Source: Sphingomonadales bacterium UBA656 (GTDB lineage Bacteria; Pseudomonadota; Alphaproteobacteria; Sphingomonadales; Sphingomonadaceae). From it: a stretch of 64,000 nt of DNA. Below are positions 24,425 to 32,843 of the stretch, piece after piece. The position numbers and the translations under genes are program-made. Under the pieces are notes generated by a model. It saw nothing but the letters and a program-made list of their open reading frames with translations, did not search any database and was not told where the DNA came from. The stretch lies in assembly GCA_002299895.1 (NCBI GenBank), contig DBOC01000008.1:62001-126000 (forward strand), in the 5' to 3' direction. The stretch's first letter is position 1, and each line of letters starts with the position of its first letter.

Positions 24425-26104
24425 ATGCGCCTGCTTTCCTTGGCTCTTGTTTCCACGCTTGCCCTATCCGGCGGGTTCCAAAAGGCGGCATCGGCGAATG
24501 TTGAGACATCAGCACTCCCCCAGGTTGAGGTCCCAGCCCTTTCCGAAAAAACAATGCAGGACGTCACCCGCGAATTGTCGCTTGATACATATGAAGGTCG
24601 CGCTCCGGGATCTATCGGAGAAGAAAAGACCGTTTCGCACCTAATCTCAAAATTCAAAGCCGCAGGGCTTGAGCCGGGCAATCATGGCAGCTGGACACAG
24701 GACGTTCCCCTGATCGAAATTACCGCGAAAAACGTCTCCACCTTAAACATTGCCGACCGGAACGGAAAGGCCATGTCCTTTGCTTATGGCAGTGAATATG
24801 TGATCGGCAGCTATCGCGAAACGCCAAAAACAGTCATTAACCAAAGCGATATGGTTTTCGTCGGCCATGGCATTGTGGCCCCAGAAAGGGGCTGGAACGA
24901 TTATGCCGGCGTCGATGTGAAGGGAAAGACCGTTGTTGTGATGGTCAATGATCCCGATTTTGAAAATGAGGGCCTAGATGGCCCCTTCGGTGGCAAAGCC
25001 ATGACCTATTATGGCCGGTGGACCTACAAATATGAAGAAGCCGCGCGTCAGGGTGCGGCGGCCGTTTTGATCATCCACGACACCGCGCCTGCCGCTTATG
25101 GCTGGAACGTCGTCAATTCGAGTTGGACAGGCACGCAGTTCCTCGCGCAATCCAAGGACGGCGGCAAAAGCCAGACTCAGGCCAATGGCTGGATACAGAA
25201 ATCTGTCGCCAAGGACATTTTTGTTGCAGCGGGCCAGGATTTGGAAAAGCAAATGGCTGCAGCTAAGCAAAAGGGGTTTAAGGCCGTGCCATTGAACCTC
25301 ACCGCCTCTTTAAGTTTTGAAAACGACATTGCGCGCAAGGCGAGTAAGAATGTTATTGGCGTCATGAAGGGCACAAAGCGCCCTGACGAATATGTGCTTT
25401 ACACCGCGCATTGGGACCATTTGGGGCGCTGCACGGCGGCAGCGGATGGCGATGATATCTGCAACGGCGCCGTTGACAATGCGACGGGCACGGCCGCGCT
25501 GGTGGCGCTTGCGGAAGGCTATGCAAAGGCAGGCGCTCCCAATAGATCCGTCGTGTTCCTTGCCGTCACGGCCGAAGAAAGCGGCCTGCTCGGTTCCAAA
25601 TTTTATGCCGAAAACCCTGTATTTCCGTTGTCGCAGACCGTTGGCGGCGTGAATATGGATGCGTTTTCAATGTCTGGTCCTGCCAAAAACCTGACCGTCA
25701 TTGGCAAGGGCAAGTCGCAACTGGATTCCTATTTAGAAGCAGCGGCGAAATCGGAAGGTCGCACGCCCGAGATGGAACCGACACCGGAAAAAGGTTTTTA
25801 TTATCGTTCCGACCATTTTAGCTTCGCCAAGCTCGGCGTGCCAATGGTCTATTTCGAAGGCGGCGATGATCTGGTCACTGGCGGGAAGGCAGCGGCCAAG
25901 GCAGCGGCGGATGATTATGAAATGAACCGCTATCATGCCCCCAGCGATGAATATGACGAAAAATGGGATTGGTCGGGCGTCATGTCCGATCTAAAACTCT
26001 ATTACCGTGTAGGCCGGATGCTGGCGATGACCGACGCATGGCCAAACTGGAACGAAGGTGACGAATTCCGCGCGGTTCGCGATAAAAGCCGTAACGGTAA
26101 GTAA
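24425..26104 (+). CDS. exported M28-family metallopeptidase with PA domain
   Basis: The 559-residue protein has a signal peptide (MRLLSLALVSTLALSGGFQ), an insert of PA-domain type (about 130-290), and an M28 zinc aminopeptidase domain. Zinc ligands are seen in TAHWDHLG (His), GAVDNATGTAAL (Asp), TAEESGLLGS (catalytic Glu and ligand Glu), VNMDAF (Asp) and YRSDHFSFAKLGVPM (His). Such proteins are periplasmic or outer-membrane-associated aminopeptidases. aguA follows after 3 nt. Confidence 0.9.
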   Translation: MRLLSLALVSTLALSGGFQKAASANVETSALPQVEVPALSEKTMQDVTRELSLDTYEGRAPGSIGEEKTVSHLISKFKAAGLEPGNHGSWTQDVPLIEITAKNVSTLNIADRNGKAMSFAYGSEYVIGSYRETPKTVINQSDMVFVGHGIVAPERGWNDYAGVDVKGKTVVVMVNDPDFENEGLDGPFGGKAMTYYGRWTYKYEEAARQGAAAVLIIHDTAPAAYGWNVVNSSWTGTQFLAQSKDGGKSQTQANGWIQKSVAKDIFVAAGQDLEKQMAAAKQKGFKAVPLNLTASLSFENDIARKASKNVIGVMKGTKRPDEYVLYTAHWDHLGRCTAAADGDDICNGAVDNATGTAALVALAEGYAKAGAPNRSVVFLAVTAEESGLLGSKFYAENPVFPLSQTVGGVNMDAFSMSGPAKNLTVIGKGKSQLDSYLEAAAKSEGRTPEMEPTPEKGFYYRSDHFSFAKLGVPMVYFEGGDDLVTGGKAAAKAAADDYEMNRYHAPSDEYDEKWDWSGVMSDLKLYYRVGRMLAMTDAWPNWNEGDEFRAVRDKSRNGK

Positions 26105-26107
26105 TCC

Positions 26108-27088
26108 ATGCCGTTTCGTATGCCCGCAGAATGGGCACCACATGAATCGGTTTGGATTGGCTTTCCGAGCTCGCCAGATGCTTGGGGTGAGCCACTACAT
26201 CGCGCCCAGCAACAGATTGCGGCCTTTGCTAATGCCGTTCATGCCTCTGGCAGTGGTGAGCATGTCTATTTGATTGCAGGCAGCGCCGAAGCCGCTGCAA
26301 TTGCTGAGGGTCTTGTAGACAGCGGGGTTCATGTCGAACAGCGCCATATAGGCGACGTCTGGTTGCGCGATACCGGCTGCATCATTGTAAAGGACGGTAA
26401 TCTTCGTATCGCCCGCGATTTTGGCTTTAATGGCTGGGGTGACCGCTTCGATTATCCGGGCGACAAAAGCATTGGCCAAGACCTCGCCATTGCTGCAGGC
26501 TTTGATATTAAGAAGGCCGACTGGATATTGGAGGGCGGTTCAATCGATGTGGACGGTGAAGGTCTTGCCGCAACCACAGTCGATTGCTTGTTGAACCCGA
26601 ACCGTAACCCTTCGCTCAATAAGGAGGCGATTGAAGCGCGACTTCGTGATGACCTTGGGATCGAACGTCTGCTGTGGCTGGGCGACGGCTTGGCGAATGA
26701 TCACACCGATGGGCATATCGACAATCTGGCGCGCTTTGTCGGTGTTAACCACATACTCATTCCGCAAAGCGCAGGGTCCGATGACCCCAATGCAGCCGTT
26801 TTTGAAGATGCCCGGAAACGTGCAGAAGCTTTTGGGTGCCGGGTCAGCCTGATGCCCTCGGTCGGACGCTTCCTGCAGGACGGAGAAGCTGTTCCCGCCA
26901 GCTATATGAATTTTTACATCGGCAATGCCGCCATTGTCGTGCCTATCTATGGCGTACAAAATGATGATGCAGCTATTGCCACTTTGGCAACTTTGTTCCC
27001 CGACCGGCAGGTTATTGGGGTCATGGCGGACGCCGTTTTGACCGGCGGCGGCAGCTTTCATTGCTCTAGTCAACAAGTGCCGACGTAA
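26108..27088 (+). CDS. aguA: agmatine deiminase
   Basis: AguA converts agmatine to N-carbamoylputrescine plus ammonia. It starts with the family pattern RMPAEWAPHESVWIGFP and has the GDVWLRDTGC motif, the GGSIDVDGEG strand, the NDHTDGHIDNLARF segment with the catalytic His, and the nucleophile C319 in the C-terminal GGSFHCSSQQVP. The length (326) is slightly short for the family. aguB lies 1 kb downstream, separated by an exported methyltransferase. Confidence 0.93.
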   Translation: MPFRMPAEWAPHESVWIGFPSSPDAWGEPLHRAQQQIAAFANAVHASGSGEHVYLIAGSAEAAAIAEGLVDSGVHVEQRHIGDVWLRDTGCIIVKDGNLRIARDFGFNGWGDRFDYPGDKSIGQDLAIAAGFDIKKADWILEGGSIDVDGEGLAATTVDCLLNPNRNPSLNKEAIEARLRDDLGIERLLWLGDGLANDHTDGHIDNLARFVGVNHILIPQSAGSDDPNAAVFEDARKRAEAFGCRVSLMPSVGRFLQDGEAVPASYMNFYIGNAAIVVPIYGVQNDDAAIATLATLFPDRQVIGVMADAVLTGGGSFHCSSQQVPT

Positions 27089-27152
27089 CTCTATTGGAAT
27101 TTCAAGCGCCCATAACCATATCCGCTGCACGCAACCAAGAAGAGGATTTCCA

Positions 27153-28013
27153 ATGAAAAAAGCTTTTCTACTCGCCCTAGCTGCAACAACTTTGGCCGCA
27201 CCAGCCTTTGCCAACCACCAGGGGCCCAATAAGGCCGACCACGAGAAGATGCATAAGGCACATCAGGAACGTCTTGCCAAAATCTTGGCCGACCCAGCCC
27301 GAGCAAATGACGCCAAGCGCGACCAGTATCGCCACCCAGCCGAAACATTTGAATTTTTCCGCTTGCACCCTGATCATATCATTGGCGAATATGCCCCCGG
27401 CGGAGAATGGGTCTCGCGCCTTCTTGGCCGCTATGTCGACGAAAATGGCAAATATACTGGCCTGTATTTTGGAACAAAAATCCATTTTAGCGATCAACAA
27501 AAGCAAGGCATTGCTGCCGCCATCACCAAATTTCCGTCCGATGTCGCGGCGGTATCTGGCCGCCCCGCAACCGATTTCAACGCCTTTTCCCTCAGCGAAA
27601 TCCCAGAAAGTGCAAAGGGCAGTTTTGACCGCATTTTGGTGATGCGGATGATGCACAATCTGATCAACTGGAACATTGCAGACGCCGAAATCAAAGCCAT
27701 GCGGGATCTTTTGAAACCTGACGGCCTGCTCGGCATCGAACAACACCGTGCGAAGGCAGACGCCCCCTATAGCTATACCAATGGCAGCAAAGGCTATATG
27801 CGCGAAGCCGACATCATCAACTTCATGGAAATCCATGGCTTTGAACTCGTCGCCAAGAGCGAAGTGAACGCCAATCCCAAGGATAGCGCAAACTGGCCCG
27901 ACGGCGTATGGACGTTGCCGCCTGCGCTGCGGTTGAAGGATGTCGATCGCGCAAAATATGAGGCAATTGGCGAAACCGACCGGATGACATTGTTGTTCAA
28001 GAAGCGCGACTGA
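27153..28013 (+). CDS. exported class I methyltransferase-like protein
   Basis: The 286-residue protein starts with a clean Sec signal peptide (MKKAFLLALAATTLAAPAFA). After it come RHPAETFEFFRLHPDHIIGEYAPGG and then a Rossmann-like part with RILVMRMMHNL and LLKPDGLLGIEQHR, which fit the C-terminal half of a class I AdoMet methyltransferase (COG4798-like). A motif I G-x-G-x-G is not clear; GEYAPGGEWVSRLLG is the nearest candidate. How a periplasmic protein would obtain AdoMet is unclear. It sits between aguA and aguB but no functional link is shown. Confidence 0.75.
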   Translation: MKKAFLLALAATTLAAPAFANHQGPNKADHEKMHKAHQERLAKILADPARANDAKRDQYRHPAETFEFFRLHPDHIIGEYAPGGEWVSRLLGRYVDENGKYTGLYFGTKIHFSDQQKQGIAAAITKFPSDVAAVSGRPATDFNAFSLSEIPESAKGSFDRILVMRMMHNLINWNIADAEIKAMRDLLKPDGLLGIEQHRAKADAPYSYTNGSKGYMREADIINFMEIHGFELVAKSEVNANPKDSANWPDGVWTLPPALRLKDVDRAKYEAIGETDRMTLLFKKRD

Positions 28014-28015
28014 TG

Positions 28016-28043
28016 ATTTTGCGGCGAAATTGCGCCGCAAAAT
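28016..28043. terminator. bidirectional terminator-like hairpin
   Basis: A perfect 11-bp inverted repeat, ATTTTGCGGCG (28016-28026) and CGCCGCAAAAT (28033-28043), with a 6-nt loop. It starts 2 nt after the stop of the exported methyltransferase. The A/T ends of the stem give a U-tract-like tail in either direction. Confidence 0.8.
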
Positions 28044-28104
28044 ATATTGTATCTGGCGACAATCGTGATTGCGGCGCGTTTCGGGGTCCGGCTATAGACG
28101 CCAC

Positions 28105-28971
28105 ATGACCAGAAATATAACCGTTGCCGCGCTGCAACTGCCTTTGTCGGCAAATGAAGCCGAAAACATCGATGCCGTGAGCGATCTTGTTGCGCAGGCC
28201 GCAGATCTTGGCGCGCAAATCATCCTACCGCCCGAACTGTTTTCAGGCCCCTATTTCTGCAAAACGCAAGAGGAGGCGCATTTCGCGCTCGCGCAGCCAG
28301 CGTCGGAGCATCCTGCGGTCAGGGCGATGGCTAAACTGGCCAAGCGCCTTAACGTTGCTATCCCTGCGAGCTTCTTCGAACGCGACGGCGCGCATTTCTA
28401 CAACAGCATCGCCATGATCAACACCAATGGCGAAATCATGGGCGTATATCGCAAAAGCCACATTCCTGATGGCCCCGGCTATCAAGAGAAATATTATTTC
28501 CGTCCCGGTAATACAGGATTCAAGGTCTGGGACGTCCTCGGTGCGCGCATCGGAGTTGGCATTTGCTGGGACCAATGGTACCCAGAATGCGCAAGGGCCA
28601 TGGCGTTGATGGGCGCTGAGCTTTTATTCTACCCCACAGCTATCGGTGCAGAGCCGCAGGATGCGACATTGGACACACGCCACATGTGGCGGCGGGCAAT
28701 GGTCGGCCATGCTGTATCGAACTGTATGCCCGTCATTGCGGCCAATAGGGTCGGTAGCGAAGACGACCATGGTCAGACGGCACAAAAATTTTACGGCACC
28801 AGCTTCATCTCCAATGAATGGGGCGATGTGCTCTGCGACCTGGACGACGCCGAAACCGGTCTATTGGTATCGACCTTTGACTTAGACCAAGCCCGTAAGC
28901 ACCGCGCCAGCATGGGCTTCTTTCGAGACCGTCGCCCTCAACTATACAGCCGCCTTGCCGAGGATATTTGA
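28105..28971 (+). CDS. aguB: N-carbamoylputrescine amidase
   Basis: AguB hydrolyses N-carbamoylputrescine to putrescine, CO2 and ammonia. It is a nitrilase-superfamily enzyme with the triad E44 (LPPELFSGPYF), K117 (YRKSHIPDGPGYQEKYYF) and C154 (GVGICWDQWYPE). The WDQWYPE signature is that of AguB. ATG 28105 gives 288 residues; the in-frame extension to 28069 is not needed. With aguA it completes agmatine to putrescine. The gene for arginine decarboxylase is not in the window. Its end overlaps folK by 17 nt. Confidence 0.95.
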   Translation: MTRNITVAALQLPLSANEAENIDAVSDLVAQAADLGAQIILPPELFSGPYFCKTQEEAHFALAQPASEHPAVRAMAKLAKRLNVAIPASFFERDGAHFYNSIAMINTNGEIMGVYRKSHIPDGPGYQEKYYFRPGNTGFKVWDVLGARIGVGICWDQWYPECARAMALMGAELLFYPTAIGAEPQDATLDTRHMWRRAMVGHAVSNCMPVIAANRVGSEDDHGQTAQKFYGTSFISNEWGDVLCDLDDAETGLLVSTFDLDQARKHRASMGFFRDRRPQLYSRLAEDI

Positions 28972-29488
28972 TCTGTCGCATCTCTATCTCATTGGCATCG
29001 GTTCAAACCAGCCACATCCCGTCATTGGCACGCCAAACCGGATCATCCCGCAAGCGATAGCAGCGCTAGAGATGGATGACATTGATGTGTTCGCGCATTC
29101 CGCGACCATACAATCCAGCCCGATGGGACCATCGTCACGCCGTTTTGCCAATGCGGCGGCGGTAATATCGACCGAACTGGAACCGCCTGCGCTGCTCGTT
29201 CGCCTGCAAGAAATAGAAAGCCATTTCGGACGTGTCCGTCGCGGACAAAGCTGGCGCGCGCGGGTGTTGGACCTCGACATTCTATTATGGTCCGGCGGCA
29301 TGTGGGCAGACAGTAACCCAGGGCTTTCCATTCCCCATCCGGGCCTGAGTTCGCGGGGTTTTGTGCTGACGCCAGCCGCCATGGTCGCCCCCGATTGGCG
29401 CGACCCGGTGTCCGGCCTTAACATTCGTCACCTGCAATCGCGATTTAACCGACCAAAGGCGCTTGACCAGTCCCCCCACCGCCATTAG
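28955..29488 (+). CDS. folK: 6-hydroxymethyl-7,8-dihydropterin pyrophosphokinase
   Basis: FolK transfers pyrophosphate from ATP to hydroxymethyldihydropterin in folate synthesis. Motifs are YLIGIGSNQ near the start, the ESHFGRVRRGQSWRARVLDLDIL signature (about residues 89-111, with metal-binding DLD), and the IPHPGLSSRGFVL end. The reading frame has TTG 28955 as its best start, inside the end of aguB; no ATG exists before the core. The 177-residue length is normal. Confidence 0.92.
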   Translation: MPRIFDLSHLYLIGIGSNQPHPVIGTPNRIIPQAIAALEMDDIDVFAHSATIQSSPMGPSSRRFANAAAVISTELEPPALLVRLQEIESHFGRVRRGQSWRARVLDLDILLWSGGMWADSNPGLSIPHPGLSSRGFVLTPAAMVAPDWRDPVSGLNIRHLQSRFNRPKALDQSPHRH

Positions 29489-29528
29489 GGGGAGCGCTCT
29501 CCTTTGAACCGATGATGGTTCAAGTCGG

Positions 29529-29604
29529 GGGCCCTTAGCTCAGTCGGTAGAGCAACTGACTTTTAATCAGTAGGTCGCTGGTTCGAATCCAGCAGGGCTC
29601 ACCA
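29529..29604 (+). tRNA. tRNA-Lys (TTT)
   Basis: The 76-nt sequence folds as a cloverleaf. The acceptor arm pairs GGGCCCT with AGGGCTC with one G-U pair, and ACCA is encoded at the 3' end. The anticodon stem ACTGA/TCAGT encloses the loop CTTTTAA with anticodon TTT at 29562-29564. The T-arm GCTGG/CCAGC holds TTCGAAT. Confidence 0.97.
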
Positions 29605-29656
29605 TATATTTGGGGAGTGGAAACCAGCATATTGCCACGCCCCCGCTACGAATGCC

Positions 29657-30442
29657 TTACTGGCCGGTGAACACCGCTCTGCGTTTCTCTACGAATGCTT
29701 TAGTGCCTTCGACTGCATCGCTTGAACTGCCTGCAATCCTTTGCCCTTCTGCTTCAGCGAGCAATTGTTCTGCGTAAGAGTTTTCCAACGCCGTCAGGAT
29801 ATTTTTGCGCATTACCGCATATGCGACGGTGGGGCCGTTGGCGAGCCGTGTCGCCAGAGCGCGCGCCTCTGTCTGCAACGCTTCATCATCAACGCATTTG
29901 TAGATCATGCCCCAATCCGCCGCTTTTTCGCCGCTGATTTTTTCTCCGAGCAACATCATTTCTGTAGCGCGCGCTTTGCCAACCAAGCGTGGTAGCATCC
30001 AAGAGGCACCACCATCGGGGACGAGGCCGATATTTACAAACGCCTGAAGAAAATAGCCAGATTTGCCCGCGATGACAAAATCACCGCATAGGCCGATGGA
30101 GCAGCCAACCCCCGCAGCGGCCCCGTTGATGGCGGTAACAATTGGCATATTCAGACGTGCCAGGTTCATCATCAGCGGGTTATAATGCCGCGTCAGTGCG
30201 ATGTAGCTACCTTCCCCCCGGGCAACCGATCGATCGCCGCGTGCCGAGAGATCCGCGCCAGAACAAAAACCACGCCCTGCACCTGTAATGACAAGACAAC
30301 GGGCATCACCCAGACCATTGGAGACGGCATCGTTTATTTCACCGGCCATTTCGAGCGAGCAAGCGTTCATGCGCTCCGGGCGGTTCAGGGTGATAGTTGC
30401 AATCTTGTCGGCAACATCCAAAGTGATCGTTTCATAAGTCAT
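29657..30442 (-). CDS. enoyl-CoA hydratase/isomerase (crotonase family)
   Basis: From ATG 30442 the protein has 261 residues, starting MTYETITLDVADKIATITLNRPER. The oxyanion-hole segments are GRGFCSGADLSARG (near 60) and NGAAAGVGCSIGLCGDFVIA (near 105). It lacks the Glu pair of classical hydratases in their usual setting, so hydration, isomerisation or another crotonase reaction are open; it resembles PaaG-type enzymes. It is the last gene of the acyl-CoA operon, 43 nt after the acyl-CoA dehydrogenase. The longer frame to 30601 overlaps that gene and is rejected. Confidence 0.85.
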   Translation of the reverse strand: MTYETITLDVADKIATITLNRPERMNACSLEMAGEINDAVSNGLGDARCLVITGAGRGFCSGADLSARGDRSVARGEGSYIALTRHYNPLMMNLARLNMPIVTAINGAAAGVGCSIGLCGDFVIAGKSGYFLQAFVNIGLVPDGGASWMLPRLVGKARATEMMLLGEKISGEKAADWGMIYKCVDDEALQTEARALATRLANGPTVAYAVMRKNILTALENSYAEQLLAEAEGQRIAGSSSDAVEGTKAFVEKRRAVFTGQ

Positions 30443-30485
30443 TATAAGGCGCCCTCCTCCGGCGTTCGTCTTTTCGTCGGCTAAT

Positions 30486-31652
30486 TCAGTCGCGCGTTCC
30501 AAGCAAGTCCCGTGCGACCACCCAATTGTGAATTTCGCTTGGCCCATCATAAATGCGCATTGTCCGCAACTTGTTGGACAGCAGATATAGGGGCATTTCA
30601 CGCGTCATCCCCATTCCGCCAAACATCTGCATCGCATGGTCGACAATGTCATAGGCCGTTTCGGTGCAATAGGATTTGATCATCGAAATTTCTTGTCTGG
30701 TGTCACGCCCATCATCCATTTTCCAAGCACAATCATAAGTCATCAATCGCATGGCATGGATCCGCGTAGCAGCATCCGAAACCCAATTCTGCACGGTTTG
30801 GCGGGACGACAAAGCTTTACCAAAGGTCACACGTTGCGGCGCGTATTCGATCATCATATCAAGCGCGCGCTGCGCCATGCCAATTGACCATGAAGCCATT
30901 TCTATCCTTCTGGTACCCAACCGGACTTGCATGGGCAAAAACCCCTGCCCGCGTTTGCCAAGCAATTTCCAGCCTGGAACGCGGCAATCGTCGAGCGCGA
31001 TTTCATAGGTCGCCGTGCCGTCGATCATCGGAATTTTGCGCAAGACATTGAAGCCCGGGGTGTCGCGGTCGACCAGAAATGCCGACATGCCATTTCGGCC
31101 TTCGGTATTTTTGTCCGTCACGGCCATCAATATAGTAAAATCGGCCTCATCCGCCTTCGTGATCCAGATTTTGCGGCCGTTGATGATCCAATCGTCGCCA
31201 TCCTGAACTGCGGTTGTTTTCATCAATTGCGGGTCGGCTCCAGCACCCGGCTCCGATATACCAATGGCAGAAATCGTCTCCCCGCGCACATAAGGCGCCA
31301 GATAATGTTCGCGCTGCTTTTCGTCCGCAGCAGCCATCATCATGCGTAAATTGGGCGAGTCTGGCGGGATTGTGTAAGGCGTAACCGTCCGTCCAAGTTC
31401 TTCACCAACACCAACCATAGCTACCATCGGCAGGTTCATCCCGCCCACTTCCTCGGGCGCATCGAGTCCCCACAACCCCAGATCCTTCGATACAAGATCG
31501 ACACGCGCTTGTTCTTCTTTGGTCAGATAACTGCCTTTGCCTGCGGTCTCGCGCGCCAGGACGTCGCTTTCCAGAGGCATAAGTTGAGCGTCCACAAATT
31601 TGCGGACAAGATCTTTGAGCATCTGATGCTCCTGAGCGAGTGCGAAATGCAT
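30486..31652 (-). CDS. acyl-CoA dehydrogenase (ACAD10/11-like, YDGP type)
   Basis: The 388-residue FAD protein starts at ATG 31652 (MHFALAQEHQML), which has an AAGGA site 8 nt upstream; ATG 31658 and TTG 31667 are alternatives. FAD/substrate motifs include GISEPGAGADPQ and WIINGRKIWITKADEADF. The C-terminal RIYDGPSEIHNWVVARDLL carries Asp where typical enzymes have the catalytic Glu of YEGT, as in the ACAD10/11 subgroup. It is probably the partner of the next acyl-CoA dehydrogenase, whose stop is 16 nt upstream. Substrate unknown. Confidence 0.85.
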   Translation of the reverse strand: MHFALAQEHQMLKDLVRKFVDAQLMPLESDVLARETAGKGSYLTKEEQARVDLVSKDLGLWGLDAPEEVGGMNLPMVAMVGVGEELGRTVTPYTIPPDSPNLRMMMAAADEKQREHYLAPYVRGETISAIGISEPGAGADPQLMKTTAVQDGDDWIINGRKIWITKADEADFTILMAVTDKNTEGRNGMSAFLVDRDTPGFNVLRKIPMIDGTATYEIALDDCRVPGWKLLGKRGQGFLPMQVRLGTRRIEMASWSIGMAQRALDMMIEYAPQRVTFGKALSSRQTVQNWVSDAATRIHAMRLMTYDCAWKMDDGRDTRQEISMIKSYCTETAYDIVDHAMQMFGGMGMTREMPLYLLSNKLRTMRIYDGPSEIHNWVVARDLLGTRD

Positions 31653-31667
31653 GGACATATCCTTCAA

Positions 31668-32843
31668 TCAATAGCTGCGCGGAAGACCGAGGACATGCTC
31701 GGCAAGATAGCTGAGGATCAGGTTGGTGCTGATTGGGGCAACGGTATACAGGCGCGCTTCGCGGAACTTTCGTTCGACGTCATATTCTTCGGCAAAGCCA
31801 AAGCCGCCGTGCGTTTGCACGCACATGTCGGCGGCGGCCCAACTGGCTTCTGACGCAAGAAGCTTGGCCATATTCGCCTCCGCGCCCGGGTTGCCTCCAG
31901 CGTCAAAAACCTGAGCTGCATGATGCACCATCAGTTCCGCTGCGCACATTTGTGCGTAGCAGCGCGCGATCGGAAACTGCACACCTTGGTTTTGGCCGAT
32001 GGCGCGACCAAAAACGTTGCGTTCGCTGGCATAATCGCTGGCCTTTTTGATGAACCATTTGGCGTCACCAATACATTCGGCGGCAATGAGGATACGTTCG
32101 GCATTCATACCCGACAGAATGTAACGGAAACCTTTGCCTTCTTCGCCAACCAAGGCGGAAGCCGGTATCCGCATATCGTCAAAGAACACTTCAGTCGTTG
32201 AATGGTTCATCATCGTGCGGATTGGCTTGATGCTCATGCCCCCACCCGCTTCCGATTTTGGGCCAACGACTTTGCGCATATCAACCAAGAAGATGGAGAG
32301 CCCCTCGGTCTTACTCGCCACTTCTTCACGCGGCGTTGTGCGTGCAAGCAACATCATCAAGTCGGAATATTCTGCACGACTAGTCCAGATCTTTTGGCCA
32401 TTGATGACATATTCGTCACCGTCCCGCACAGCTACAGTCCGCAAAGAAAGCGTGTCGGTGCCGCTGGTCGGTTCAGAAACGCCAAAGGCCTGCAGACGCA
32501 GCTCTCCTGTCGCGATACGTGGCAGATATTCCTGCTTCTGTTCTTCGCTGCCATATTTTAGCAACGTGTTCATAATGTACATCTGTGCATGTGCCGAGGC
32601 GCCGTTACAGCCTGCCGCCTGAATTTCTTCCATGATCACCGCTGCGGCATCAAGCTTAAGCCCCGAACCGCCATAAGATTCCGGGATTAGCGCTGCGAGA
32701 AAACCGGCCTTTGTCAGTGCATCAACAAATTCAGCGGGATAGGAACGTTCCTGATCTTTTTTCCGCCAATATTCGCCAGGAAACTCCGCGCACAATGCCT
32801 GGACCGCGCGGCGTATTTCGCTGATATCTGGGCTTTCAGACAT
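31668..32843 (-). CDS. acyl-CoA dehydrogenase lacking the usual C-terminal glutamate
   Basis: The 391-residue ACAD-fold protein starts MSESPDISEIRRAVQ with an AAAGG site 8 nt upstream. It has GVSEPTSGTDTLSLRT and YVINGQKIWTSRAEYSDL, and the late GGFGFAEEYDVERKFREAR segment. Where most ACADs read IYEGT, it reads LYTVAPISTNLILSYLAEHVLGLPRSY. This form is frequent in one ACAD subgroup, so the catalytic base may lie elsewhere or the protein may act with a partner subunit. It overlaps the HTD2-type hydratase by 8 nt. Confidence 0.85.
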   Translation of the reverse strand: MSESPDISEIRRAVQALCAEFPGEYWRKKDQERSYPAEFVDALTKAGFLAALIPESYGGSGLKLDAAAVIMEEIQAAGCNGASAHAQMYIMNTLLKYGSEEQKQEYLPRIATGELRLQAFGVSEPTSGTDTLSLRTVAVRDGDEYVINGQKIWTSRAEYSDLMMLLARTTPREEVASKTEGLSIFLVDMRKVVGPKSEAGGGMSIKPIRTMMNHSTTEVFFDDMRIPASALVGEEGKGFRYILSGMNAERILIAAECIGDAKWFIKKASDYASERNVFGRAIGQNQGVQFPIARCYAQMCAAELMVHHAAQVFDAGGNPGAEANMAKLLASEASWAAADMCVQTHGGFGFAEEYDVERKFREARLYTVAPISTNLILSYLAEHVLGLPRSY

